Shown in pieces: positions 22,727-32,176 of a DNA stretch of 64,000 bases. The first letter of the stretch is position 1, and every line of letters begins with the position of its first letter. Source of the DNA: Dechloromonas aromatica (nom. nud.) (GTDB taxonomy: Bacteria; Pseudomonadota; Gammaproteobacteria; Burkholderiales; Rhodocyclaceae); NCBI GenBank assembly GCA_017848965.1, contig JAFIHA010000056.1, positions 96,038 through 160,037 on the forward strand, in the 5' to 3' direction. The notes below the pieces were generated by a model. It was not told the DNA's origin and ran no database searches. It was given only the letters and a program-made list of their open reading frames with translations. A program made the translations under genes and the position numbers.

Positions 22727-23641
22727 TCAGACCGGGGTCAGCCAGTCGGCGTGGCGCGCATCCTCGCCGCGCACGCAGGCGAAGAAAGCCTGCTGCAGTT
22801 GGCGGGTCAGCGGACCGGGCCGACCGCTGCCGATTTTCCGGCGGTCGACCTCGATCACCGGCGTGATTTCGGCGGCGGTACCGGTCAGGAAGACCTCGTC
22901 GGCGCAATACAGTTCGTCGCGGGTGATGCGCTTGCTGCGCACCGCCAGGCCGAGTTCGCCGGCCAGCGTGCACACCGTGCGGCGGGTGATGCCGTCGAGC
23001 GCCGAGGTGGTTTCCGGCTGCAGCAGCTCGCCGTCGCGGACCAGGAAGAGGTTTTCGCTCGAACCTTCGGCGACGTAGCCCTCGGTGTCGAGCAGCAGCG
23101 CCTCGTCGTAGCCGTCGCGGCGCGCTTCGCGCACGGCGAGGATGGAGTTGGCGTACATTGAAATGGCCTTGGCCCGGCACATCTGCACGTTCGGATGGTG
23201 CCGCGCATACGACGAAACGCGCACGCGGATGCCGTTCTCCAGCGCCGTCTGGCCGAGATAGGCGCCCCAGTCCCAGGCGGCGACCATGGCGTGAGTCGCG
23301 GCGCCGGCCGGGTCGACGCCGGTCTTCTCGGCGCCGAGAAAAATCAGCGGCCGGATGTAGCCGCTGTTCAGCCCGTTGCGCGTCACCGCCTCGCGGCAGG
23401 CGGCGGCCAGCGTTGCCCGATCGAAGGGCAGGTCGATGGCCAGGATGTGCGCCGAATCTTCCAGGCGCTTGAGATGCTCGGCGAGCCGGAAGATCGCCGG
23501 GCCGGTCGGCGTCGCGTAGGCGCGCAGGCCTTCGAAACAGCCGTAGCCGTAATGCAGGGTATGGGTCAGCACGTGCACCTTGGCATCGCGCCAGGGCAAC
23601 CAGTGGCCGTCGAGCCAGATGAATCCGTCTTTGTCTTGCAT
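22727..23641 (-). CDS. ilvE: Branched-chain amino acid aminotransferase
   Basis: PLP-dependent class IV transaminase for the last step of valine, leucine and isoleucine synthesis. It has 304 residues from the ATG at 23641, which has a GAGGA Shine-Dalgarno. Typical motifs are HTLHYGYGCFEGLRAY, the Lys-containing CRAKAISMYANSILAVREAR (PLP lysine) and EGYVAEGSSENLFLVRDGEL. It is convergent with the LysR gene (4-nt gap) and stands alone. Confidence 0.93.
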   Translation of the reverse strand: MQDKDGFIWLDGHWLPWRDAKVHVLTHTLHYGYGCFEGLRAYATPTGPAIFRLAEHLKRLEDSAHILAIDLPFDRATLAAACREAVTRNGLNSGYIRPLIFLGAEKTGVDPAGAATHAMVAAWDWGAYLGQTALENGIRVRVSSYARHHPNVQMCRAKAISMYANSILAVREARRDGYDEALLLDTEGYVAEGSSENLFLVRDGELLQPETTSALDGITRRTVCTLAGELGLAVRSKRITRDELYCADEVFLTGTAAEITPVIEVDRRKIGSGRPGPLTRQLQQAFFACVRGEDARHADWLTPV

Positions 23642-23992
23642 GGTGATTTTCCTCATGGAGATATCTCGGTTGACCGCAGCGGCGGTCGGCTGAAACGCGC
23701 GCCCGGGTAGGCGCGACGGTGTCCGCTGTGACAGGCGCCGGGTAGGCGTGCGCTGACGGAATGAACGGTGAGGAAAGGATCGGCCTGAGCAAGAGTGAAA
23801 ACAAACGAATCTTCATCGTCACACATGAGTTCATTTCATTTAAGCCCACCGGGCGCGCCCCAGACCGTCGCATCACTTCGCCTGCCGGACGCGCCGTTTC
23901 CTGCATTGACGGAGAACGGATTCGACGGCAATACTATTTCGAGACAAGGGCAGGCTTCGGCGTGCGCAAAACGATATTCGTGAGGAGACGCA
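23642..23992. other. Intergenic stretch with an imperfect direct repeat
   Basis: About 350 bases between ilvE and the next leader ORF. It contains two near-identical words: GCGCCCGGGTAGGCG at 23699-23713 and GCGCCGGGTAGGCG at 23735-23748. The 23760-23990 part is AT-richer and holds overlapping short frames without convincing start signals. It probably carries the ilvE promoter and leader and the promoter of the downstream GGDEF gene. No recognised riboswitch or RNA was seen. Confidence 0.5.
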
Positions 23993-24103
23993 GTGAAGTA
24001 CGACGAGTACAGACTTGACGACTTCCAGTGCAGCGCTGGCCAGCCTGCCGCGCCGCATCGGTTCTGGCGACGCAATGCCGGAATGCCGCGCCCGATATCG
24101 TGA
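23993..24103 (+). CDS. Possible 36-residue leader peptide coupled to the GGDEF gene
   Basis: A GTG at 23993 is preceded by GAGGAG with 5-nt spacing, the best ribosome-binding site in this region. The frame reads MKYDEYRLDDFQCSAGQPAA and ends at TGA 24101-24103. The stop overlaps the GTG at 24100 (GTGA) that starts the PAS-GGDEF frame. This arrangement suggests translational coupling or a leader peptide. A sequencing frameshift that would fuse it to the downstream gene cannot be excluded. No homologue is recognised. Confidence 0.5.
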   Translation: MKYDEYRLDDFQCSAGQPAAPHRFWRRNAGMPRPIS

Positions 24104-25104
24104 TCGATAGCGAACCTTACCGGGAACGCCTGCACCTGGCGCTGGAGGCTGCCGGCATGGACCTCTGGGAAAACGATCTGATCAGCGGCGAGGTGACGCA
24201 CCGGGTTTCCCGCATACTCAGCGACCTCGGCTACGACAGCCAGGAATCGCTGGCCTACATGGACGATCTGTTCGCCCTCGTGCATCCGGGCGATCTGGCG
24301 CGGGTGCGGGCCGCCATCGCTGAGCACCTGGACGGCAGGACGCGGCAATACCGCTGCGAATTCCGGCTGCGCTCGCGCGACGGCGCCTGGGTCTGGTATG
24401 CCAACTACGGCAAGATCATGACGCTCGCCGAACCCGCCGGCCGCCGCTTCATCGGCGTCACTTTCAATATCGACGACCGCAAGCGCCGCGAAGAGGAAAT
24501 CTCCGCCGCCAATTACAAGCTGGCCGAGCAGAACCGCGAACTCGACCGCATGAACGCCATCCTGCAGACGCTGGCGACCACCGATGCGCTGACCGGCCTG
24601 GCCAACCGGCGCAGTCTGTTCGAGATGGGCGAGAAGGAATGCCGCCGCGCCCAGCGCCAGACGCAGCCTCTGTCGCTGCTGATCGTCGACATCGATCACT
24701 TCAAGTGCGTCAACGACACCTGGGGCCATCCGGCAGGCGACCGCGTGATCTGCGCGGTCGCCGATCGCTGCCGGAAGCGCTTCCGTTCCGACATCGACCT
24801 GGTGGCCCGGATCGGTGGCGAAGAGTTCGCCATCCTGTTGCCGGCAACGGGCTACACCGACGCCTGGCGACTCGCGCAATGGTTGTGCGAATCGGTCGCC
24901 GAACAGCCGATCAGCCTCGCCAGCGACATCGTCACCTCCTGCAGCGTCAGTATCGGGGTGGCAACCCTGGCCGCGGATCGGGAGATCACGCCGGATTGCG
25001 CGGCGCGTTTTTCCCAACTGCTGGCCGAGGCCGATAGCGCCATGTATCGGGCCAAGGCGGCCGGCCGCAACCAGATTCAGGGCGCTGAAGGCGCGCCGCC
25101 CTGA
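24100..25104 (+). CDS. PAS-GGDEF diguanylate cyclase
   Basis: 334 residues from the GTG at 24100; the frame is open from a GTG at 24028. A PAS fold lies at about residues 5-130 (YRERLHLALEAAGMDLWEND through the PAC segment GVTFNIDDRKRREEEI). A short coiled linker and a GGDEF domain follow, with DIDHFKCVNDTWGHPAGD and intact GGEEF. The RxxD inhibitory site expected 5 residues before GGEEF is not evident (SDID there), so product inhibition may be weak. It makes cyclic-di-GMP from GTP. No membrane segment, so it is probably a soluble sensor. Confidence 0.88.
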   Translation: MIDSEPYRERLHLALEAAGMDLWENDLISGEVTHRVSRILSDLGYDSQESLAYMDDLFALVHPGDLARVRAAIAEHLDGRTRQYRCEFRLRSRDGAWVWYANYGKIMTLAEPAGRRFIGVTFNIDDRKRREEEISAANYKLAEQNRELDRMNAILQTLATTDALTGLANRRSLFEMGEKECRRAQRQTQPLSLLIVDIDHFKCVNDTWGHPAGDRVICAVADRCRKRFRSDIDLVARIGGEEFAILLPATGYTDAWRLAQWLCESVAEQPISLASDIVTSCSVSIGVATLAADREITPDCAARFSQLLAEADSAMYRAKAAGRNQIQGAEGAPP

Positions 25105-25191
25105 ACCGCCGTCACGCGCCGGGAAACCCCACTGAACAGTCAGCTGCCGTTTCCGGATGGCGCACCTATTACCGAGCTTGTCCACGACCGC

Positions 25192-26550
25192 ATGCCCGAC
25201 CTCGAAACCCTCTTCCTGAGCGCCAGCCGCCTGCTCGGCGACGGCGAACTGGCGGCCGCCGAAGTGCTGCTCCAGGACATCCTGCGGGAAGCCCCCGACC
25301 TCGCCGAAGCCCGGGCCAACCTCGCCCTGGTGTACGACCGGCAGGACCGCAGCGAACTGGCCGAAGCCGCCTACCGGCAAACCCTGGCGCTGGCCCCGGC
25401 GCTAGTGCAGGCGCGCCTCAATTTCGGCCTGCTGCTCGCCGCGCAGAAGCGTTTCGCCGAGGCCGAGGCCTGCTACCTGCGCGCCCTGCGGGACGACCCG
25501 CAGGCGGCGGACGCCTGGAGCCAGCTCGGTGTTCTCTACGCCTGCCACAAGCGGGAAGCCGAGGCCGAACAGTGCTACCGCAGCGCACTGGCGATCGACT
25601 CCGGGCACGGCGCTGCCGCCTTCAACCTGGCCTACGTGCTGCTGCGCCAGGGGCGCTACGAGGAAGGCTGGGCCCGCCTGGAAGCGCGCGACTGGTACGC
25701 CGCGCTCGACCGTGCACTGGCGCTGCCGCGCTGGCAGGGCGAGCCGCTTGCCGGCAAGGCGATCCTGATCGGCCTGGAAGCCGGGCACGGCGACATGATC
25801 CAGTTCTGTCGCTACAGCGCGCAACTGAAGGCGGCCGGCGCGCGGCGCGTCTCGGTGCTCTGCCATCCGCCGCTGGCCCGTCTGCTGCGCCGCCTGCCCG
25901 GCGTCGACGACAGCATCGCGCTTGGCGACGGTGTCGCCGACCCGCATTGGGATTTCTGGACGCCGCCCTTGAGCCTGCCCTACCGCTTCGCCACCCGGCT
26001 CGACTCGATCCCCGCTGAACTCCCCTACCTGGCCGCCGAACCTGCCGCTGTCGCCGCCTGGGCCGGTCGCCTTGGGGCTGACGAGGGAAGGCGTGTCGGC
26101 CTGGTGTGGAAGGGCAACCCGCGCTTCGAGAACGACCGCGAGCGCTCGCTACCGTCGCTAGGCACGCTGGCGCCGCTGGCCGGCGTCCCGGGCCTGCGTT
26201 TCTTCAGCCTGCAGAAGGGTGCTGGCGAGGACGAGGCAGCCGCACCGCCCTTCCCGCTCACCGACCTGGCGGCGGAAATCGGCGACTTCGCCGATACGGC
26301 GGCGATCATCGCCAACCTCGACTTGGTGATTGCCGTCGACACCGCCGTCGCCCACCTTGCCGGCGCACTCGGCAAGCCGTGCTGGGTGCTGCTGCCGGAT
26401 TACAAGACCGACTGGCGCTGGCTGGACGGGCGCGACGATACGCCGTGGTATCCGGGCGTCGTCCGCCTCTTCCGTCAGCCGCCGGGTGGTGGCTGGTCGC
26501 CGGTGATCGATGCTGTTGCCGCCGCGCTCGGAACTTTCGCTGGCGCCTGA
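25192..26550 (+). CDS. TPR protein with glycosyltransferase-like C-terminal domain
   Basis: 452 residues. The first about 150 contain four tetratricopeptide repeats (for example AEAEACYLRALRDDPQAADA). The C-terminal part resembles the GT9/GT41-like domain often attached to TPRs: GLEAGHGDMIQFCRYSAQLK, VGLVWKGNPRFENDRERSLP and NLDLVIAVDTAVAHLAGALG. Such proteins may glycosylate proteins or surface polymers. Acceptor and activity are unknown. It converges on the next gene with a 76-nt overlap of the two 3' ends. Confidence 0.8.
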   Translation: MPDLETLFLSASRLLGDGELAAAEVLLQDILREAPDLAEARANLALVYDRQDRSELAEAAYRQTLALAPALVQARLNFGLLLAAQKRFAEAEACYLRALRDDPQAADAWSQLGVLYACHKREAEAEQCYRSALAIDSGHGAAAFNLAYVLLRQGRYEEGWARLEARDWYAALDRALALPRWQGEPLAGKAILIGLEAGHGDMIQFCRYSAQLKAAGARRVSVLCHPPLARLLRRLPGVDDSIALGDGVADPHWDFWTPPLSLPYRFATRLDSIPAELPYLAAEPAAVAAWAGRLGADEGRRVGLVWKGNPRFENDRERSLPSLGTLAPLAGVPGLRFFSLQKGAGEDEAAAPPFPLTDLAAEIGDFADTAAIIANLDLVIAVDTAVAHLAGALGKPCWVLLPDYKTDWRWLDGRDDTPWYPGVVRLFRQPPGGGWSPVIDAVAAALGTFAGA

Positions 26551-27416
26551 ACGGCGTCGTGCGCACCGCGCACCAGCCAGCGGATGAAAGCCATCGCCGC
26601 CGGCCGCTCCTGGATCGCCGGCGGCGCCACGACATAGAAACTGCGGTCCGGACAGTCGACGGCAAACGGCCGGCACAAGCGCCCGTCGGCCAAGTAAGGC
26701 GCGGCCAGGCTGCCGGCCATCAGCGCCACGCCATGGCCGGCGACGGCGCCTTCGAGCATCAGCAGCGCATCCTCGTACAGCGGCCCGCTCGCCGGCTCGA
26801 GCCGCTGCAAGCCGGCGGCAGCGAACCAGCGTGCCCATGAGAGCAGCGGGTGGCGCAACAGGCGGCAGGTGTCGAGGTCGGCCGGCACCGTCAGGCCGGC
26901 GGCCAGCGCCGGGCTGCACACCGGGAAGACGCGTTCCTCGAACAACTTCCAGGCGAGCAGGCCGGGCCATTCCTCCTCGCCGTAGCGCAGGCCGATGTCA
27001 GCCTCGCCGGCGAGCAGCGGCCCCAGCCCGGTGGCGGTGGCAAGCGCGAACTCCAGCGCCGGGTGGCGCATCTGGTAAGCGGCGACGCGGCCGACCAGCC
27101 ACTGGCTGCCGAGCGCCGGTGCCGCCGAAATGCGCAGGCGCTCCTGGCGCGGCGATCGCAGGTGAGCACTCGCTTCGTCGAGACGCAGCAGCGCGTCGCG
27201 CACCACGGCGAGATAGCGGCGGCCGACCGGGGTCAGCGCCACCGCCCGGTGACGGCGTTCGAACAGCGGCTGACCGAGGTGTTCCTCAAGCAGCCGGATA
27301 CGGTGGCTGATCGCCGACGGCGTCAGGTGCAGCGCCTGCGCCGCCGCCAGGAAACTGCCCAGGCGCGCCGCCGCCTCGAAGGCGGGCAGCGTGTGCAACG
27401 GCGGCAGGTCGGTCAT
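26475..27416 (-). CDS. LysR-family transcriptional regulator (GcvA-like)
   Basis: 313 residues from the ATG at 27416. The winged helix MTDLPPLHTLPAFEAAARLG..SAISHRIRLLEEHLGQPLF is of the GcvA/AmpR subtype. The effector domain contains EADIGLRYGEEEWPGLLAWK. It overlaps the stop of the upstream small membrane gene by 4 nt. The 3' end runs 76 nt into the convergent TPR gene because no earlier stop exists. Confidence 0.9.
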   Translation of the reverse strand: MTDLPPLHTLPAFEAAARLGSFLAAAQALHLTPSAISHRIRLLEEHLGQPLFERRHRAVALTPVGRRYLAVVRDALLRLDEASAHLRSPRQERLRISAAPALGSQWLVGRVAAYQMRHPALEFALATATGLGPLLAGEADIGLRYGEEEWPGLLAWKLFEERVFPVCSPALAAGLTVPADLDTCRLLRHPLLSWARWFAAAGLQRLEPASGPLYEDALLMLEGAVAGHGVALMAGSLAAPYLADGRLCRPFAVDCPDRSFYVVAPPAIQERPAAMAFIRWLVRGAHDAVQAPAKVPSAAATASITGDQPPPGG

Positions 27417-27841
27417 CGCGCTGGCAGTTGCTCGGGGCTGCGGTCGCCCCAGCCGAAGCAAGCGGTCTCGCCGTCGGCAGCGACCTCGATGTAGGCGTAA
27501 TAGTCCGTTTCTCCGTCGCGGCGGGGAATGCGCCAGAAATGGACGCTGCCCGCGCCATCGGCAAACCGGCCGAGATAGACCAGATCGGCTGCCTGCAACG
27601 CGCCCGGTACATCGAGCAGTTCGCCGAATTCCCGGCGCAGGTAGCGCGGCAGTTCGCGCTCGTCGGCTTCCGGCAGGCCGGTGCGACCGAACCAGGGGGC
27701 GCTTTCCGGCGTCACATCCTCGGTGGCGCGCCGTCTGGCGTAGTCATCGAGTGCCGCGTCGAGGCCGGAACGCGAGCGGCGCAGCAGGCGATAGGCGGCA
27801 ATCAACAGTGCCAGAAACAACAGCAGCAGGACGATCCTCAT
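27413..27841 (-). CDS. Small membrane-anchored hypothetical protein
   Basis: 142 residues from the ATG at 27841, opening MRIVLLLLFLALLIAAYRLL, one N-terminal membrane helix. A soluble region follows (DLVYLGRFADGAGSVHFWRI and a DYYAYIEVAADGETACFGWG segment). No known domain is recognised. It is 4 nt from the SMI1-type gene and overlaps the LysR start by 4 nt, suggesting a three-gene unit. Confidence 0.7.
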   Translation of the reverse strand: MRIVLLLLFLALLIAAYRLLRRSRSGLDAALDDYARRRATEDVTPESAPWFGRTGLPEADERELPRYLRREFGELLDVPGALQAADLVYLGRFADGAGSVHFWRIPRRDGETDYYAYIEVAADGETACFGWGDRSPEQLPAR

Positions 27842-27845
27842 CTGT

Positions 27846-28526
27846 TCACTCCCCCAGACAGAGTTGCACCGACAACCAGTGGGCAAGACTCTGGAAATGG
27901 CTCGCCACCAGGTTCTCCACATCGAGCACATGACCGACCGGCACGGCCAGGCCGGGACCTTGCGCGATCAGCAGACAACGGGAAGCGCTGGCCTGCTGCA
28001 GGGCGAGGAAAGGATCGAGTTCGGCATATTCGAGCCAGCGCTCCGGTTCCCCGAGAACGCTGAAAACCCCCGGCGGATAGAGACCAATTCGCCGGTCTTC
28101 GCCATTTTTTGCCCGATATTTGCGCCAGTGCGCCTCCTGGCGCAGCGATAACGGCGGGACAAGCTTGCCAGCGGTCGACAACCGGTCGAGCGCCGGAAAA
28201 TAACCGCCGGTTTCGGCCACGGCGGACCAGGCGATGCCGTTGCTGGCCCGATAGAAATCGCGCAACTGCGCCGGCAGCGGCCAGCCCAGCCGCGCCTCGG
28301 CCGCCGCAATCTGCGCTGCCGACGCCGCCGGCTGCCGCTGCGGCGCCAGACCCGATGCCTGCAGCAGCTTGCTACCCAGCCAGAGCTCGATCATTTCGCC
28401 GGGCGGGCGATCCTTGCCGGTCGCCGCCGCGCTCACCGCCCGATCGACGCCCAGCATGGCCTCGCCGACAAGGCGGCCAATCTCTTCCTGCGCTTGGCGA
28501 CGTTTTGCCATGCCGGCGGCATCCAC
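27846..28526 (-). CDS. SMI1/KNR4-family protein
   Basis: 226 residues. The core AAEARLGWPLPAQLRDFYRA followed by SNGIAW is the signature of SMI1/KNR4 (SUKH) domains, which often act as immunity proteins of contact-dependent toxins in bacteria. No toxin gene was seen next to it, so it may be an orphan with another role. The start may be 5 codons later, at 28511. Confidence 0.75.
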   Translation of the reverse strand: MDAAGMAKRRQAQEEIGRLVGEAMLGVDRAVSAAATGKDRPPGEMIELWLGSKLLQASGLAPQRQPAASAAQIAAAEARLGWPLPAQLRDFYRASNGIAWSAVAETGGYFPALDRLSTAGKLVPPLSLRQEAHWRKYRAKNGEDRRIGLYPPGVFSVLGEPERWLEYAELDPFLALQQASASRCLLIAQGPGLAVPVGHVLDVENLVASHFQSLAHWLSVQLCLGE

Positions 28527-28544
28527 TGGCCGGGACCGCGCTTC

Positions 28545-30134
28545 TCAGCGCCGACCGCCGAGGATGGAGCCGAGCACGCCACGCAGGATCTGCCGGCCGA
28601 GCTCGCGGCCGACGGTGCCGGCGACGCTGCGCGCGGCGCTCTTGGCGGCGGCTTCCAGCACCCCTTCGCGGCGGCCGCCGCGCGGGCCGGTGGTACCGGT
28701 CAGCATGTCGCCCAGGCCGCCCAGGAAACCGCCGCCCGAGGTTTCCGCAGGCGCTGGCGCCGGGGCCGGTTGCGGGCGCGGCATCGCCGTCGGCCGGGCC
28801 GGACCGCCGGGTGCGGCAGGTGCCGGAATGGCGCCGGGACCGGCCTTCTTCGGCGCCGCCGGCTGGCCGCGCAGGATTTCGTAGGCCGATTCGCGGTCGA
28901 CCGTCGTCCCGTAGGTGGCGAGCAGCGGCGAGGCCTCGATGCTGGCGCGCCGTTCATCGACGCTCAGCGGGCCGAGGCGCGAAGCTGGCGGGAAAATGAA
29001 GGCGCGGTCGACGATGTTGGGCCGCCCCTTCTCGTCGAGGAAGGAAACCAGCGCCTCGCCGACGCCCAGCTCGGTAATCACGTCAGCGGCGTTGAACTTC
29101 GGATTGGCGCGCATCGTCTCGGCGGCCGACTGCACCGCCTTCTGGTCGCGCGGCGTAAACGCGCGCAAGGCGTGCTGGACGCGGTTGCCGAGCTGGCCGA
29201 GGATTTTTTCCGGGACATCGAGCGGGTTCTGGGTGACGAAGAAGACGCCGACGCCCTTCGAGCGGATCAGCCGCACCACCTGCTCGACCTTGTCCACCAG
29301 CGCCGCCGGCGCGTCGTCAAAAAGCAGATGCGCCTCGTCGAAGAAGAAGACCAGCTTCGGCTGGTCGAGATCGCCGGCTTCCGGCAACTGCTCGAACAAT
29401 TCGGCGAGCAGCCAGAGCAGGAAGGTCGAATAGAGCGCCGGCGCATGGATCAGCTTCTCGGCGGCGAGCACGTTGATGACGCCGCGCCCGTTGCTGTCGA
29501 CCTGCATCAGGTCATTGATGTCGAGCATCGGCTCGCCGAAGAAGAGGTCGCCGCCCTGTTCCTCAAGCGTCAGCAGGCCGCGCTGGATGGCGCCGATCGA
29601 CGCCGTCGACACGTTGCCGTACTCGGTCTTGAACTGCGCCGCGTTGTCGCCGACGTGCTGGACCATCGCCCGCAAATCCTTGAGATCGAGCAGCAGCAGC
29701 CCCTGGTCGTCGGCGATCTTGAACACCAGTTGCAGCACGCCGGACTGGGTGTCGTTGAGGTTGAGCAGCCGCGCCAGCAGCAACGGCCCCATGTCGGAAA
29801 TGGTCGCCCGCACCGGTACGCCGTTCTCGCCGAAGACATCCCAGAACGCCACGGTATTGGCGTAATTGGCATAACCCTCCAGCCCCAGCTCCTCGACCCG
29901 CTTCAACAGCTTGGGACTGGGCGTGCCGACCGCCCCCATGCCGGACAGGTCGCCCTTGACGTCGGCCATGAACACCGGCACGCCGATGTAAGACAAGCGC
30001 TCGGCCAACGTCTGCAGGGTCACCGTCTTGCCGGTCCCGGTCGCCCCGGTGATCAGCCCGTGGCGGTTGGTCATCTGCGGCAGCAGGGCGGGATAGCCGT
30101 CGGCGGACTTGGCGAGGTAAAGCGGTTCGGACAT
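28545..30134 (-). CDS. HerA-like ATPase of the DUF853/YjgR family
   Basis: 529 residues from the ATG at 30134 ([20 protein letters not shown]). Motifs: P-loop [29 protein letters not shown], and Walker [18 protein letters not shown]. An Ala/Pro-rich linker follows at about residues 405-455, then a Gly/Arg-rich tail. YjgR proteins are hexameric HerA/FtsK-type ATPases of unknown role. The open frame upstream to 30281 has no good start. Confidence 0.9.
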   Translation of the reverse strand: MSEPLYLAKSADGYPALLPQMTNRHGLITGATGTGKTVTLQTLAERLSYIGVPVFMADVKGDLSGMGAVGTPSPKLLKRVEELGLEGYANYANTVAFWDVFGENGVPVRATISDMGPLLLARLLNLNDTQSGVLQLVFKIADDQGLLLLDLKDLRAMVQHVGDNAAQFKTEYGNVSTASIGAIQRGLLTLEEQGGDLFFGEPMLDINDLMQVDSNGRGVINVLAAEKLIHAPALYSTFLLWLLAELFEQLPEAGDLDQPKLVFFFDEAHLLFDDAPAALVDKVEQVVRLIRSKGVGVFFVTQNPLDVPEKILGQLGNRVQHALRAFTPRDQKAVQSAAETMRANPKFNAADVITELGVGEALVSFLDEKGRPNIVDRAFIFPPASRLGPLSVDERRASIEASPLLATYGTTVDRESAYEILRGQPAAPKKAGPGAIPAPAAPGGPARPTAMPRPQPAPAPAPAETSGGGFLGGLGDMLTGTTGPRGGRREGVLEAAAKSAARSVAGTVGRELGRQILRGVLGSILGGRR

Positions 30135-30322
30135 GGGGAAAACTCCGGGCAGGATCAGATGCCGGCATTCTAGCGCCCGGGCGGCGGGCTGGGGTGAAGG
30201 AGGGTAAAGCGGAGATGCCTGTCCCGAGTGCCAAGTACGCTTTTGTAAGCTGTTCCGCGAAAAAGCCCCCCAATGCCTCAATTAGCTGTCGAGCGGGATC
30301 AGGTTGGCTGTTGTGCGGACGC

Positions 30323-31138
30323 TCAGGGTTGTTTGGCCGAAGAAGCAAACATGCTCCTGAGCGTAGTTCCCCAAGTGCTGGTTGGGAGGGTCGATAGCTC
30401 ACTCTTGATGTGCTGCCTCTGCTCTGGAGACCACTGAGGAATCGGGGTGCGCGATAAATTCACCGGAAGGTTGACCGGGGGCGCTGAACGCACGATGGCG
30501 CCAGGAAGCGCTTGTTGATTCGTAGCGACGGTGCGGATTGCGAGCGGCTTTGCATTAGTGCAGTCGAGCAGTGCGACGCTTGAAATCAGGTGCATGACCG
30601 ATATCTGGTTTCCTGGTCCGCGCACGTAAATTCCTGTGCCTCCAATGACTTGGTTTGTTCCGCCCAAAAAATCGCTCGTCTTCGCTTTGGCCACCACGAG
30701 GAGCGCATCCAACTTGTTTTCCGAGCAGTAACTGCGAGTTGCGGGTCCGATCGCCTCCCAATTCGGTCCCCAGAACGCCGGAGCATCCCACGGACCGTTC
30801 AAGTCGTTGACATGGAAAAAAGCCTCCACTGAGTAGGGGGCTTTGACAACGGTCAGGCCGGGTAGCTTCTCAAGCTCAGCGGCCAATTGCCCTTCGTACT
30901 GTTGATCGATCTTCCAGTCGGAAATATCGATTTCTTCCCTCTCGTTGCCGAATACCGTCAGGCCTACGTACTGACGGGTGAATAGCTTGGCGGTAGACGA
31001 AATTACGGCGACACGATGTATGCGATTGGCAGCTTCAGGCGCAATGGGTGCCGGCGCCGTTGCACAGCCGGCCATCGCCAGGACGAGAGAAGTGATACCG
31101 AACTTTCCAAGCGCGCGGTGAACGGGGAATGGCTTCAT
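30323..31138 (-). CDS. Lipoprotein of unknown function in AT-richer DNA
   Basis: 271 residues from the ATG at 31138. The signal peptide ends in a lipobox (SLVLAMAGCATAP). The mature part has a mixed alpha/beta pattern (RIHRVAVISSTAKLFTRQYV, LDALLVVAKAKTSDFLGG) without a domain I can name. Base composition is clearly lower in GC than its neighbours and codon use differs, suggesting horizontal acquisition. It is flanked by about 190 nt of unassigned sequence before the HerA gene. Confidence 0.7.
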   Translation of the reverse strand: MKPFPVHRALGKFGITSLVLAMAGCATAPAPIAPEAANRIHRVAVISSTAKLFTRQYVGLTVFGNEREEIDISDWKIDQQYEGQLAAELEKLPGLTVVKAPYSVEAFFHVNDLNGPWDAPAFWGPNWEAIGPATRSYCSENKLDALLVVAKAKTSDFLGGTNQVIGGTGIYVRGPGNQISVMHLISSVALLDCTNAKPLAIRTVATNQQALPGAIVRSAPPVNLPVNLSRTPIPQWSPEQRQHIKSELSTLPTSTWGTTLRSMFASSAKQP

Positions 31139-31209
31139 TGCTTGATTGCGTAGGTCGTGGAGCACGCACTCTAGCGTTAGTGCTTTGTCATGTCGAGAGA
31201 GGCGCTACG

Positions 31210-32100
31210 CTAAGACGCTCGGATCCATACGGCAGGCAGCGTCGGTGCTCCTAAACGCGGAGCTTTGCCGTCCCCGACCGCCCCGAAGCGCGCATCCCCG
31301 TTTTCCCATTGCCGTTGCGCCTCGACGATGCTTTCGCGGTCGCCGGCGACGAAGTTCCACCACATCTGGAGCGGTGCCGTGAACGGCTCGCCGCCGAGTA
31401 GCAGGACTATGCTACCGGCGGGCAGCTTGAGTTGCAGGCGGTCGCGGCCGGGTTCGAGGTAGAGGAATTCGTCGCTGCCCAGGGTTTCGCCAGCGGCGGT
31501 GATGTGGCCGAGCAGGGGAAGCAGGCCGTATTCGAATTCGGTTTGCAGCGGCAGGTCGAGCGTCGCGTCAGTGGTGGCGGCAATGTCCAGGCCGAGTAGG
31601 GGGGTGTGGATGCGGGTCGGCGCGTGCTTGTTCCGGTAGTGGCCGGCGAGCAGCGTAAATCGGGCGCCGTCGGTGGTCCAGGTCGGCAGGTCGGGGTAGT
31701 GGGCGAAGTCGGGTGGGCAGTCGCGTTGTTCGGGCGGCAGGGCGATCCACAGTTGGGCGGCGTGCAGGCGCTGGCCCGGTTGCGGGGAGTCTTCGGTGTG
31801 GGCGATGCCGTGGCCGGCGGTCATCAGGTTGACTTGGCCGGGGCGGATCAGTTGTTCGTTGCCCAGGCTGTCGCGGTGCAGGATCTCGCCGGTGATGGGC
31901 CAGGTGAAGGTCTGCAGGCCGATGTGCGGGTGGGCGCCGACATGTAGGCCGGCATCCGGGGCGAAGTCGACCGGGCCGATGTGGTCGAGGAAGCACCAGG
32001 CGCCGACCATGCGCCGGTGGCGGGTGGGCAGGGCGCGGCGGATGCTCAGGCCGGCGCCGAGTTCGGTTTCGCGGGTGGCGATGCGCTGGATGGCGGACAT
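31210..32100 (-). CDS. Pirin-family protein
   Basis: 296 residues, bicupin. The N-terminal cupin carries the metal-binding motif HPHIGLQTFTWPITGEILHR and the NLMTAGHGIAHTE segment, both conserved in pirins and in YhhW quercetinase. It binds a metal and may have dioxygenase or redox-sensing activity. It stands alone on the minus strand. Confidence 0.93.
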   Translation of the reverse strand: MSAIQRIATRETELGAGLSIRRALPTRHRRMVGAWCFLDHIGPVDFAPDAGLHVGAHPHIGLQTFTWPITGEILHRDSLGNEQLIRPGQVNLMTAGHGIAHTEDSPQPGQRLHAAQLWIALPPEQRDCPPDFAHYPDLPTWTTDGARFTLLAGHYRNKHAPTRIHTPLLGLDIAATTDATLDLPLQTEFEYGLLPLLGHITAAGETLGSDEFLYLEPGRDRLQLKLPAGSIVLLLGGEPFTAPLQMWWNFVAGDRESIVEAQRQWENGDARFGAVGDGKAPRLGAPTLPAVWIRAS

Positions 32101-32176
32101 GGTTTCCCTTTCTGGCGGATGCTGGCGTCAGCCTGCCACAGGTGGTGGCGAAAGGGGAATCGGCGATTGCCGGGCG

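Noticed and set aside
23761-24018. 85-codon plus-strand frame in the ilvE-GGDEF gap
   Set aside because: No ribosome-binding site or family likeness; overlaps the better supported leader ORF at 23993.
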